Source: Peptococcaceae bacterium UBA7702 (GTDB lineage: Bacteria; Bacillota; Dehalobacteriia; UBA7702). From it: a stretch of DNA of 64,000 bases. Positions 24,259-32,870 of this stretch are shown piece by piece. The notes below the pieces were generated by a model. The model did no database searches. It was not told where the DNA came from and saw nothing but the letters and a program-made list of their open reading frames with translations. The translations under genes and the position numbers were made by a program. The stretch is from assembly GCA_002482535.1 (NCBI GenBank), contig DLGE01000006.1, forward strand, positions 1 to 64,000, written 5' to 3'. Every line of letters starts with the position of its first letter. The first letter of the stretch is position 1.

Positions 24259-25695
24259 TTAAACGATATTATATTTCTTTTCAATGTGACGGATGTAATC
24301 CGTCATCATCTTTTCCTGGCAGGGATCAAGGAGCGAATCCGGGGCGTTGGCCAAGATTTCCTTAACCTTATCCTTGGCCGTCTCCTGGATACCTTTGCCG
24401 CCGTCGGCTGCCCAGGCGTCATAGGAACGCCAATCGGAAACCGTCGGCTGCCAGCCGTCTCTGAAATGCGCCACGGTGGACGGCGCTGTCATGAAATCAC
24501 CGCAGGCTTTGGTTTTCAGCATATCTGTCAAAGCAAAAGCGTTTTCATCGGTGGTCATGCCCTTTAACATATAACGGACCCGAGATATCATCTCGTTGTC
24601 GATCACTGTTTTTTCCGGGGAAAGAGTCAGCAAATTGGCGAGACTGCCCACGGACTGGCTGGTGAGATTGACGCCACAAAGAGCGGTGAATAAAAAGCTC
24701 TGCATGGTTTCGACACCCGCCTGGTAATCCACGGTCTTGGAACTGGTGACACCGGTTTGAGCCCGGGCCGGCAATTTATAGTAATCGCGAAAAAGCTGGA
24801 TCATACCGCCAAGGAGCAGCGCCGTATCGGGGGCGGCGCATTCCCAGGTGGCGTAACGCATATTGCCGTAGGTCAGGGAAGCGGAGGGAACCACCGGACA
24901 GCCGGGGCGGATCAGTTGGGCGTAGACGATACCCGCCAACAGTTCGGCCAAGGCCAGCACCATCGTGGAGTAGAGTTGTACCGGCGCGGTAATACCGCTC
25001 ATGGGCGCGGAAACGAGAACCACCGGCTGGTTGCGTTCGGCAAAAAGCCGGATGCCGTCGCTGGCGTGGGCAGGATAACAATAGGGCGACGCGGAGCAAA
25101 CAGGATGCCAGGTTACATAGTGCTTTTCAAAGATATCATCGTCGCCGTAGAGAATCTGATACAGTTTTAACGATTCCAATTGCCGCTCATCCATTTCCTC
25201 CACCGGCGTCAAAAGCGGCTTATTGCAACAGCGCATTGCGGCCAAAGTAAGATAAAGCCCTTTGACCCGGTCGTCCTTATCGATGGGATTCAACGGTTTG
25301 GAACCGCCGATATTGATTTCGTCACAATACTGATAGACGGTTTGAATGGCGGCGTAATCCGCCAAAATAGGACTGTGACGCTGGCCGTCGGGATCAGCAA
25401 TGAAGATTTCACCGCCGGCGGGATGGATCAACAAACCCTCACCCACCGTGACGCTGCGGCTCTTTTCCGGCGCTTCCAACAAAAAGGAGGGAGGACACTG
25501 AAACAAGGCATCTTCTATCATATCCGCGGCCAGAAAAACCGTATGATCTGATACAGCGGCGCCGTGACGGGCAAAACACGTTACGGCGTCATCTCCCTGA
25601 AACACGATTCCTTTCTTCTGCAAAAGCAGTAAAGCATTTTGATGAATCTGTTCCATCTCTGCTTCCGAAAAAACCTTCAGTCGATTTTGCAACAT
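24259..25695 (-). CDS. Second MttB-family methyltransferase, stand-alone
   Basis: 478 aa. Shares the MttB-family plan: VSAPMSGITAPVQLYSTMVLALAELLAG, a TYGNMRYATWECAAPDTALL segment and a C-terminal APSTVAHFRDGWQPTVSDW. Clearly divergent from the 16.4-kb copy. No internal TAG, so non-pyrrolysine type. The start at 25695 has AAAGGAG upstream; an earlier in-frame TTG would include that site. It has its own terminator and no transporter, corrinoid gene or regulator directly adjacent in the same operon. It presumably demethylates a methylated amine, using a corrinoid protein encoded elsewhere. Substrate unknown. Confidence 0.85.
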   Translation of the reverse strand: MLQNRLKVFSEAEMEQIHQNALLLLQKKGIVFQGDDAVTCFARHGAAVSDHTVFLAADMIEDALFQCPPSFLLEAPEKSRSVTVGEGLLIHPAGGEIFIADPDGQRHSPILADYAAIQTVYQYCDEINIGGSKPLNPIDKDDRVKGLYLTLAAMRCCNKPLLTPVEEMDERQLESLKLYQILYGDDDIFEKHYVTWHPVCSASPYCYPAHASDGIRLFAERNQPVVLVSAPMSGITAPVQLYSTMVLALAELLAGIVYAQLIRPGCPVVPSASLTYGNMRYATWECAAPDTALLLGGMIQLFRDYYKLPARAQTGVTSSKTVDYQAGVETMQSFLFTALCGVNLTSQSVGSLANLLTLSPEKTVIDNEMISRVRYMLKGMTTDENAFALTDMLKTKACGDFMTAPSTVAHFRDGWQPTVSDWRSYDAWAADGGKGIQETAKDKVKEILANAPDSLLDPCQEKMMTDYIRHIEKKYNIV

Positions 25696-25854
25696 CACCA
25701 CCACTCCTTTCAAAGAAAATTATCACACATGGAACAAAAAATCATACCTTATTTCCATTTTTAGCTTAGTACAAGCCCCAAAAAAAGTCAAGGGTAAGAG
25801 CCTGAAACGCGCTGTACCGATGATAAAAAACTGACAGGAAGCTGTAGAAAAAGA

Positions 25855-25884
25855 AAAAAGCCTATTCAACAATAGGCTTTTTAA
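25855..25884 (-). terminator. Terminator of the LTA-synthase-type gene
   Basis: AAAAAGCCTATT / AATAGGCTTTTT with a 4-base loop, on either strand. Confidence 0.85.
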
Positions 25885-25965
25885 GATAACGCCGCCATAT
25901 ACCATCATGGATATGAATAAAGCCGTTTTGCAACGCTGGTCAACACTTTTATATCTTCAAACGAT

Positions 25966-27861
25966 TCAATCGTCTGAAACAATCTCGTCTTTGAGACGGT
26001 AATACTTCCATTGATAAAGCTGGTCAATGATTTCCGATTGCGTCTCATTTAATTTTGTGGTGTAAGTACCATCTGGTAAATAATAGTTTCCGTTGCAGAT
26101 GACCGGCAACACACGGCGTGCTTCACTAAGATAATCGAGATAAGGATCTTCTCCCATAAGCCCAATGATTTCACTGACAACGGAACCGAGATAGATATTA
26201 CTGATCAAGTGATCTTTCGGCAAAGATAAAGATGAAACGGCGTCGGCAAAATCAATCTGATCATAATAACTCTGATTGACCCAGATAACAAATGGCGTTT
26301 CATACGTATTGATCACCGAGGCAATATCATCACTGACGCTAAAATCCATACCCAGTTCCGTATAGGTGCTGTTGTTGGTACCGAGTGCAGGACGGTGATC
26401 CCCAAAGAAAACCACCATCGTGGGCTCGTCCACGCAATCCAAGTATTCCGTCAGTGACAACAGCATGGTAGAAGAGTCGCGGACACCTTCCATATAAACG
26501 CTAACCGCCTCTTTGGTTTCATCAGAGACGGCAACGGTCAAAGGCGCTTCCTCCACCGCAAAGGGATATTTCTCATACGTATACGCCTGATGGTTCTGAA
26601 TTGTCACAGTATAGGCAAAAAGAGGCTCCTCACTCTCTTTCGTCCGCTTTGCGAAATCCTCTTCCAGCCGCGCCAGAAAAGCAGCATCGGAAACCATGTT
26701 ACCTTTATAGTCAGCCTCGTTGAAAACATCTTTAAACACTTGATCAGTCACACCAAAATAGCGGTAAACGCTACTGCGGTTATAAAACCAGGACGCTCCG
26801 GGATGCATAAAATAGGTCTGATAACCTTCGGTGGTAAAAATTCGCGGCAATGCCATGATATTCCGGCGGACACAGCGAAAAGCTGAAATCAGTTGCGGCG
26901 AAACCATATTTGTCTCAATCCCAGTCAGCACATCAAATTCCGTGTTGGCAGTGCCGGCACAAATATTGGAAACTACGATATGGCCTGAAACTGCCTGTTT
27001 GGAATTGGCGACAAGCTGATAATCATAGAGTGGATTTTTCTCCTCGCTGTAACTAAAAAAGTCTTCGTTAGCCAAATCACTAAATGCCTCGCACATAACA
27101 AAAACAACATTCGGTTTCACCCTTTTACTGTCACTTACCGCATCCGCTTCCCAGTCGTCAATCCACGTTTCGACTTTGGCTTTGTCATAATCCTCAGGTC
27201 TTTCAATGGGATAGAGGTTAACATTATGCAAAAAACAGTAGCCAAAACCAAGGGTATTATAGACTTCTGTCACATTGGTCTGAAAATCCCCGGATAAGCG
27301 GTCGTAAAGTGTTTTATCGGCATAAACGGTAAATGTAAAAACCATCAACAAACCGGCCGAAAATAGAACCAAAACAGCACGCAGCCAAGGTTTCGGCCGC
27401 CAGCTTTGACGGAAAATGCCCAAAAGAACAAAAGCCAACATCAGCGTGACCAGCCAAAGAATCAGATGGTAATGCAGGTTCAACTGATAACTGCCGGTAG
27501 CATTGACCGCCTCTTTGAATAAAAATACATCGGTAGGAGTAAGAGGATCATTGCGGCCTTCGATCTTCAGCAGATTCGCATAAGAAAGCAAATTGAAGAT
27601 CAAGGAAGAAAAAGCCGCACCATAAAACACGTTGCCGAAAATAAAATAAAGCAATGCCGTAACGATCAACACCGGCAACCAGTTTAAAAAGAGCAACACA
27701 GGCTGGGCGTTAAGATCCCGCAAATCGGCAATAATGGAATCGGGCTGTATCGAAAGGCAGCTCAAAGCAATCAGTAAAGAACAAGCTAATAACGATAATA
27801 ACGTCGGCAGACAATGCATCTGCTTTTTCCTTTTTGGGGCCGATGACTTACGGTAGTTCAT
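25966..27861 (-). CDS. LTA-synthase-family sulfatase-fold membrane enzyme
   Basis: 631 aa. Five hydrophobic segments in the first ~200 residues, then an extracellular alkaline-phosphatase-fold domain. Visible catalytic parts: PNVVFVMCEAF (metal-binding Glu), ICAGTANTEFDVLTG with the nucleophile Thr, HPGASWFYNR, and FFGDHRP with metal-ligand Asp/His. Members transfer glycerol phosphate from phosphatidylglycerol to lipoteichoic acid or glycans. The TANTEF variant is closer to phosphoglycerol transferases of the OpgB/LtaS group than to S. aureus LtaS itself, so the product is uncertain. Start at 27861 after AAAGGAA. Monocistronic. Confidence 0.85.
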   Translation of the reverse strand: MNYRKSSAPKRKKQMHCLPTLLSLLACSLLIALSCLSIQPDSIIADLRDLNAQPVLLFLNWLPVLIVTALLYFIFGNVFYGAAFSSLIFNLLSYANLLKIEGRNDPLTPTDVFLFKEAVNATGSYQLNLHYHLILWLVTLMLAFVLLGIFRQSWRPKPWLRAVLVLFSAGLLMVFTFTVYADKTLYDRLSGDFQTNVTEVYNTLGFGYCFLHNVNLYPIERPEDYDKAKVETWIDDWEADAVSDSKRVKPNVVFVMCEAFSDLANEDFFSYSEEKNPLYDYQLVANSKQAVSGHIVVSNICAGTANTEFDVLTGIETNMVSPQLISAFRCVRRNIMALPRIFTTEGYQTYFMHPGASWFYNRSSVYRYFGVTDQVFKDVFNEADYKGNMVSDAAFLARLEEDFAKRTKESEEPLFAYTVTIQNHQAYTYEKYPFAVEEAPLTVAVSDETKEAVSVYMEGVRDSSTMLLSLTEYLDCVDEPTMVVFFGDHRPALGTNNSTYTELGMDFSVSDDIASVINTYETPFVIWVNQSYYDQIDFADAVSSLSLPKDHLISNIYLGSVVSEIIGLMGEDPYLDYLSEARRVLPVICNGNYYLPDGTYTTKLNETQSEIIDQLYQWKYYRLKDEIVSDD

Positions 27862-27889
27862 AAAATGATTCCTTTCACCTAATTTAATT

Positions 27890-27918
27890 ATTATATCACT
27901 GACATTAACCTTTGACAA
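27890..27918 (-). promoter_or_regulatory. Promoter of the LTA-synthase-type gene
   Basis: Minus strand TTGTCA, 17 bases, TATAAT, about 30 bases before the start. Confidence 0.75.
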
Positions 27919-28030
27919 CGTATCCCTCAACAAAAACCGATTCTATACGAAACATTGTAGATGGCTTTTACGCCATCCTTTACGGACTCTTCTTTCAGTC
28001 TTTTTTACCCCAACCATTGACCCTAAACGC

Positions 28031-28080
28031 AAAAAACCCCGGCCCTGATGCAAAAGAAGATACGTCAGGACCGGGTTTTC
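28031..28080 (-). terminator. Terminator at the end of the spoIIA operon
   Basis: GAAAACCCGGTCCTGA pairs with TCAGGGCCGGGGTTTTTT on the minus strand. It follows a second GC-rich repeat (28099-28137, AGCTGCCC/GGGCAGCT). Confidence 0.7.
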
Positions 28081-28196
28081 AGTTCAAGATTCCTTTGGCA
28101 GCTGCCCGAAAGCCCTTTACGGCGGTAGTGGGCAGCTCCCCGTCGCCGCTCCCCTCGGTGAGGCAGCAATCTAAAGCGGCGGTTTTGCTGATTGAC

Positions 28197-28727
28197 TTAT
28201 TGGAACAACCCCTCTTCCTTGGCTACGGTATACTGCAAAGGATCGACAATCCATAAGTTGCGCTTTTTCTGCCTGGCGTAATTCAGCGTATAGGCGGTAC
28301 CGCCCTTTTTGCCATCGAAAACGGCAATCACCAGATCCGCCTGATCTACCATATATTCGTCCCGTTTGAGACAGCTGTAGCGCGTCATTTTCTGTTCAAG
28401 GCAATTTTTATGATCTGCCTGGTCCAGCAACTTGTAATAAACGCCCTTTTGTGCCGCCGTCCAGTACCTGGCCTGGTTCATGCCGGGCAGCGCCGCTTCG
28501 AGCTTGATGTCGCAACCGCTGTTTTTCAACGAAAGGACGATTTTCGCGGCAAGCTGATCCACGCCCTCGGCAAAACCAGAAATAAAATAGCCATACCCTT
28601 CGGCAACGGCCGATTGGATCAGTTTGGCCAGCAAACGGTACAGCCTTTGGTATGCCGCCCCCGTTTCCTCTTGCAAATAGGTTAATTTCTGCGGACGGTA
28701 CCCCGTAAAACAACACTTTTTCCCCAT
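28197..28727 (-). CDS. SLOG/DUF1273-type protein downstream of sigF
   Basis: 176 aa. Opens CCFTGYRPQKL, then FISGFAEGVDQLAA and ALPGMNQARYW, and later DLVIAVFDGKKGGTAYTLNYARQKKRNLWI: the Rossmann-like SLOG fold of the DUF1273/YpsA group, which is predicted to bind nucleotides or their derivatives. The start at 28727 lies 2 bases after the sigF stop, so it is the last gene of the spoIIAA-AB-sigF operon. A sporulation-related role is suggested by this placement only. In Bacillus, YpsA affects cell division. Confidence 0.8.
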   Translation of the reverse strand: MGKKCCFTGYRPQKLTYLQEETGAAYQRLYRLLAKLIQSAVAEGYGYFISGFAEGVDQLAAKIVLSLKNSGCDIKLEAALPGMNQARYWTAAQKGVYYKLLDQADHKNCLEQKMTRYSCLKRDEYMVDQADLVIAVFDGKKGGTAYTLNYARQKKRNLWIVDPLQYTVAKEEGLFQ

Positions 28728-28729
28728 GT

Positions 28730-29389
28730 TTACATCGCGGCGATCCTCCGCAATTTTGAGAGGATCTCCTTTTCCTTTCTGCTGATCCGTCCTTGGCTCA
28801 GATGGAAGATTTCCCCCGTTTCCGCCTGGGATTTTTTCAGAAAATAGCGGCAATAGAGCAGCAGACGGTCTTGGGGCTCAAGTTTTTCAACGATTTCTTT
28901 GATCAGCATCCGGTTCTCGATCTGTTCAAACATGGCGGCGGCGCTATCGTCGCTGAGAACCGCGGTTTCCGTCATTTCCACCAATTCTTCCAAGGACAAA
29001 TGTGCTTTCGCGGCGACCATCGTGGCGGGCAAATCGTTCCTGGCCAATTCTTTCGCCATACGCAGCCGCGATTCCTTTTTTTCTCCCCTGATTTGCGTCA
29101 AAGCCTTTAACACTTCCCCCTTAATATAGGGGAAAGCATAGGCGGAGAAAGGGACCCCGCGATCGTAATCAAAGCCTTTGACCGCTAAAATCAGGCCGAT
29201 GACACCGGCCTGAAATAGGTCTTCCCTCATTTCCCCATCGAAAGCGAAGCGGGAAGCGATCATGCGCACCAGTGGATAATTGGATTCTAACAGAAGGGAG
29301 CGACCATTTTCGTCCCCGGCGGCCAATTGCCGCCAAAGTTCTTTCTTTTCCGCCTCGGAAAAATCGCGATAGGAACCAGGCTCCGTCAT
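28730..29389 (-). CDS. sigF: Forespore sigma factor SigF
   Basis: 219 aa sigma-70 protein without region 1. Region 2: YPLVRMIASRF, DLFQAGVIGLILAVKGFDYDRGVPFSAYAFPYIKGEV. Region 4: LEPQDRLLLYCRYFLKKSQAETGEIFHLSQGRISRKEKEIL. Directs early forespore transcription after septation and is held by SpoIIAB. The ATG at 29389 forms an ATGA overlap with spoIIAB; the frame extends upstream only within that gene. Third gene of the operon, exactly as in Bacillus. Confidence 0.95.
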   Translation of the reverse strand: MTEPGSYRDFSEAEKKELWRQLAAGDENGRSLLLESNYPLVRMIASRFAFDGEMREDLFQAGVIGLILAVKGFDYDRGVPFSAYAFPYIKGEVLKALTQIRGEKKESRLRMAKELARNDLPATMVAAKAHLSLEELVEMTETAVLSDDSAAAMFEQIENRMLIKEIVEKLEPQDRLLLYCRYFLKKSQAETGEIFHLSQGRISRKEKEILSKLRRIAAM

Positions 29390-29814
29390 GAGTGCGGACA
29401 CCGCCTCGTCATCAGCAGCACTGTGCCGCAATTAGGGGATGAATGCACGTTTAAGGTATCCATGAAGGATTCCATAAAGACAAACCCCAATCCCATACGC
29501 TCGGCGACGGAAGAATACGTCGGTTCCATGGCCTTTTTGATATCGGCGATGCCGACGCCGTCGTCTTTGATTTCCAGCTTAAAGAGGTTCTTTTCCACCG
29601 CCAAAGTCACTTCCACCAAACGGCTCTCATCGCCGCCATAGCCGTGGATGATGGCATTGGATACGCCTTCGGAAACAGCCACTTTGATCTCTTCGATATC
29701 GGATAGGGAAAAACCCAGTTCCCCGCTGAAGGCCGCGGCGGCCAACCGGGCGATGGCGACATTTTGATCTTTCGCGTAAAATTCCAATTTCACATAGTTT
29801 TCCTGCTTATCCAA
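29386..29814 (-). CDS. spoIIAB: Anti-sigma F factor / SpoIIAA kinase
   Basis: 142 aa GHKL-fold Ser kinase. N box EGVSNAIIHGY, G1 box DDGVGI and G2 box MGLGF are present. Binds SigF with ATP and phosphorylates SpoIIAA on a serine, so forespore sigma activity depends on the partner's dephosphorylation. Overlaps spoIIAA by 8 bases and sigF by 4. Confidence 0.96.
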   Translation of the reverse strand: MDKQENYVKLEFYAKDQNVAIARLAAAAFSGELGFSLSDIEEIKVAVSEGVSNAIIHGYGGDESRLVEVTLAVEKNLFKLEIKDDGVGIADIKKAMEPTYSSVAERMGLGFVFMESFMDTLNVHSSPNCGTVLLMTRRCPHS

Positions 29815-30130
29815 GGCGTTCCCTCCCTTTGCGGCGGATGTTCAAAAGACGGCTCAGCCCCGCGATATCGAATAATCTTTCCGCGCTGGCGGTGACGTTG
29901 ACAACGCTGACTTTACCGCCATAGGGCGCCGTTTCCTTATAGACCCAAAGAATCAGACCTAAGCCGCTGCTATCGATAAAAGATGTTTTGCGTAAATCAA
30001 AGCAAACATGGATACTGCGGTCATGTTTCAGATCCGCTGCCAAAAGAGCCTTGAGTTCCGGGCAGACTTTAAGATCAAAATCACCGTCGGTAACGACGGT
30101 AATTCGTTTTTCGGTTTTTTCAATTTTCAT
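29807..30130 (-). CDS. spoIIAA: Anti-sigma F factor antagonist
   Basis: 107 aa STAS-domain protein. FIDSSGLGLIL contains the serine (S55) that corresponds to the phosphorylated Ser58 of B. subtilis. When unphosphorylated it frees SigF from SpoIIAB. The start at 30130 follows AAAGGAGG; the upstream open frame has no ribosome site. First gene of the operon; upstream (30160-30190, minus strand) AGGAAAA and GAAAG resemble a degenerate sigma-H promoter. Confidence 0.94.
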   Translation of the reverse strand: MKIEKTEKRITVVTDGDFDLKVCPELKALLAADLKHDRSIHVCFDLRKTSFIDSSGLGLILWVYKETAPYGGKVSVVNVTASAERLFDIAGLSRLLNIRRKGRERLG

Positions 30131-30222
30131 AAGGAGCCTCCTTTTCCTGGTTTCTGCGTTTCTTTCGGTTTTGCCACTGTCTTTTCCTGCCGTAAAAAAG
30201 TTGTGATATTGTCGCAAAGCAT

Positions 30223-30260
30223 AAAAAAGGGGCGGTTCCTCTTGCTTAGGAAACCGCCCA
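30223..30260 (-). terminator. Terminator between dacF and spoIIAA
   Basis: GGGCGGTTTCC / AGGAACCGCCC stem followed by CTTTTTT on the minus strand. It separates the dacF transcript from the spoIIA operon, so spoIIA needs its own promoter. Confidence 0.85.
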
Positions 30261-30279
30261 TAGACTTCTCATATTCTTT

Positions 30280-31545
30280 TTATACGCTGCTCACCAAGGC
30301 GGAGAAAAAATCCTTCAGCCAATGAAAAACGGTTCGCTTGTGGATCATTGTTTCCGTCACCAAATCGCAGCTGCCAACTTCCTTGCCGTCAATTTTCACC
30401 ACGACGTTGCCACCGTCCAGGCCGGCTTTGGCCGGACCCTCAATGGATTCGGCAATATCGGTGACGATTTCCGGGGTAACGGTTTCACCGCTCTTTACGG
30501 GATAGAGGATATCACTTTCGGCGATCAGCCCCACCGTGTCTTCTTTGCCGTAAACAACGTCCGCTTTCGCCAGCACACTGCCTTTTTCCACCAGCGTTGT
30601 CAAGGTGTAATTGGCAAAACCGTATTCCAGCAGTTTCATTCCGTTGATGTAGTGACTGTAGTCATAGGTTCCGCCCATGACCACGGCGATCAGGCGCATT
30701 CCATCCCGTTCCGCAGTGGTGGCGAGACAGTGGCCCGCCGCTTCCGTGGTGCCGGTTTTAAAGCCGTCGCAGCCTTCATACCAAAAAAGTAGTTTATTGG
30801 TATTATAACAGACAGTCCCTGTGGGCAGCGTCGTACTGGCCAAGGAACAAAAATACATCACCGTCTCGTTATTGATGCAGTTGCGGCAAAGGGTCGCCAT
30901 ATCCCTGGCCGTCATGTAGTGATTTTCAGCGTGGAGGCCGTTGGGATTGACATAGTTCGTATGTTCCATACCCAAGGCCTTGGCTTTGGCGTTCATCAGC
31001 GCCGCAAAGGTAGCAACATCGCCGCCGACCGTTTCCGCCACGACATAGGCGGCGTCATTGGCGGAGCAGACCATCATCATCTCTAAGACATGTTTCAGCG
31101 TATCGGTGGTACCGGCGGGACAGCCTGTTTTGGAACCGTCCTCCGCCACGGCCGCCTCCGAAAAGGTAACAACATCATCGTAAGAAACCTGCCCGGCGTC
31201 GATGGCGTCAAGGGTAACCAACAGGGTCATCAGCTTCGTCATGCTGGCGGGATAACGCAGCTCGTCGGGGCATAGCTCATAGAGAACCCTGCCGCTGCCG
31301 GCGTCCATCAGGATGGCGGCGCTGACATCCAGACCCGGCGCCGTCTCCGATCTGGCGTCGTAAGCGTTAAAGGCGTCCATTACGGCGGTGTAAGCCTTAT
31401 CGCTGTAGGCGGGATTCGTCACGGCGGCGTCGGATTGAGCGTCCGCATCGGTTTCGCCGAAGACCGAGACGGAACAGAAGCCGATCATGGTGATCACGGC
31501 AATTAAAATGTAAATCAGTTTTTTTGTCATATTCATCGGTTTCAT
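30280..31545 (-). CDS. dacF: D-alanyl-D-alanine carboxypeptidase, DacF type
   Basis: 421 aa. Signal peptide to about residue 30 (KLIYILIAVITMIGFCSVSVFG). The penicillin-binding motifs are complete: SMTK in YPASMTKLM, SAN in CSANDAAY, KTG in FKTGTTEAAG. A C-terminal PBP5-like domain follows. It removes the terminal D-Ala from peptidoglycan; DacF acts in the spore cortex. The start is placed at the ATGA overlap with the upstream pdp gene (31545); the ribosome site is weak and ATG codons at 31536 and 31530 are alternatives. Position before spoIIAA matches Bacillus. Confidence 0.9.
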   Translation of the reverse strand: MKPMNMTKKLIYILIAVITMIGFCSVSVFGETDADAQSDAAVTNPAYSDKAYTAVMDAFNAYDARSETAPGLDVSAAILMDAGSGRVLYELCPDELRYPASMTKLMTLLVTLDAIDAGQVSYDDVVTFSEAAVAEDGSKTGCPAGTTDTLKHVLEMMMVCSANDAAYVVAETVGGDVATFAALMNAKAKALGMEHTNYVNPNGLHAENHYMTARDMATLCRNCINNETVMYFCSLASTTLPTGTVCYNTNKLLFWYEGCDGFKTGTTEAAGHCLATTAERDGMRLIAVVMGGTYDYSHYINGMKLLEYGFANYTLTTLVEKGSVLAKADVVYGKEDTVGLIAESDILYPVKSGETVTPEIVTDIAESIEGPAKAGLDGGNVVVKIDGKEVGSCDLVTETMIHKRTVFHWLKDFFSALVSSV

Positions 31546-32870
31546 ATATCGGTACGGTAACACTCCCATTTTTCTTCGCTGTAAATTTCGATTTCTTCCG
31601 CTTTCGCCTCTGTCCCCGGAGAACCGATGCGGATCGCCTGTTTCACCATAGTGATCGCCGCCACTGCATCCTTATTGGTGTAGAGAACGGCGAGGACATC
31701 GCCGCTTTGCACCGTGTCTCCCACAGCTTTTCGCAGCAGAATCCCAGCGCCCAAGTCGATGGCATCGTTTAACTTCTGGCGTCCCGCTCCCAAAGCCATG
31801 GCGGCAAGGCCGATTTTCATGGCGTCGATATCGGTAACGACGCCATCCCTTTCGGCAAAGATCAACGCCTCCCCGGCGGGATAGGTCACAGCGTCCAAAA
31901 AATGCTCTGTTTCAAAACACCCCCCCTGCCCTTTTAACCAGGCAAGAAAGGCGCGTTTGCCCCTACCGTCGGCAATCAGTTGCGCGCAGAGGGCGACACC
32001 TTCCGCCAAAGAGGGGGCTTTGCCGCCGAGATAAAAGCCGAGACCCCCTAAGGCCAAGGCATTTTCCCGCAAAGCGCCGCCGATTTCGCCTTTTAAAAAG
32101 CCATAGACTTCCTGCACTTCCAAAGCGTTGCCCACGGCATAACCCAAAGGATGATCCATGGGAGAAAGCAGCGCCGCCATGCGGCGTCCGTCGCGTCGTC
32201 CCAGCTTTACCATGAGCTCCGCCAAGTTTTTGGCTTCCTCCTTCGTCCTCATAAAGCTGCCCCGGCCATATTTCACGTCAAGAATGATGATCGACGCGCC
32301 GGTGGCGAGCTTCTTTGACATCACGCTGGCGGCAATCAAAGGCAGAGAATCCACGGTGGCCGTAACGTCCCTTAATGCGTAAAGCTTTTTATCCGCCGGC
32401 ACCAGGGAGGCGCTTTGTCCCGTAACGACGACGCCGTTTTTTTGCGCCTGTTCAAAAAAGGCAGCCTGATTCAAATCGGTGTTGAAACCGGGAACCGAGG
32501 CGAGTTTATCAACGGTACCGCCGGTAAAGCCGAGACCTCTGCCGCTCATTTTGGCAACGGTCAGGCCCCCGGCGCGCCAGAGAGGGATCACCGCCAAGGA
32601 GAGTTTATCGCCAATTCCACCGGTACTGTGCTTATCGATGGTTTGGCCGAGAAAGGACAGATCCAGTACGTCGCCGCTGTTTTTCATGGCCATGGTCAGC
32701 GCCAAGGTTTCTTCCTCGTTCATCCCCTGAAAGTAGACGGCCATCAGGAGGGCGGCAATCTGATAATCAGGAAGCGCGCCTTTGACATAACCTTCGATAA
32801 AAAAATCGATTTCTTCCGCTGCAAGAGGTCGTCCCTGCTTTTTCTTTTCAATGATATCTGTTATTTTCAT
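31542..32870 (-). CDS. pdp: Pyrimidine-nucleoside phosphorylase
   Basis: 442 aa. Splits uridine, deoxyuridine or thymidine with phosphate. Family signature: DKHSTGGIGDKLSL, KMSGRGLGFTGGTVDKL, and ATGASIIILDVKYGRGSFM. The C-terminal domain (about residues 340-440) has the usual biotinyl-like fold. ATGA overlap with deoB upstream. The product ribose or deoxyribose 1-phosphate is the DeoB substrate. Confidence 0.95.
   Translation of the reverse strand: MKITDIIEKKKQGRPLAAEEIDFFIEGYVKGALPDYQIAALLMAVYFQGMNEEETLALTMAMKNSGDVLDLSFLGQTIDKHSTGGIGDKLSLAVIPLWRAGGLTVAKMSGRGLGFTGGTVDKLASVPGFNTDLNQAAFFEQAQKNGVVVTGQSASLVPADKKLYALRDVTATVDSLPLIAASVMSKKLATGASIIILDVKYGRGSFMRTKEEAKNLAELMVKLGRRDGRRMAALLSPMDHPLGYAVGNALEVQEVYGFLKGEIGGALRENALALGGLGFYLGGKAPSLAEGVALCAQLIADGRGKRAFLAWLKGQGGCFETEHFLDAVTYPAGEALIFAERDGVVTDIDAMKIGLAAMALGAGRQKLNDAIDLGAGILLRKAVGDTVQSGDVLAVLYTNKDAVAAITMVKQAIRIGSPGTEAKAEEIEIYSEEKWECYRTDI

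Noticed and set aside
27912..28256. 114-codon plus-strand frame in the LTA-synthase/spoIIA gap
   Set aside because: It crosses the terminator hairpin and overlaps the SLOG gene; no ribosome site.
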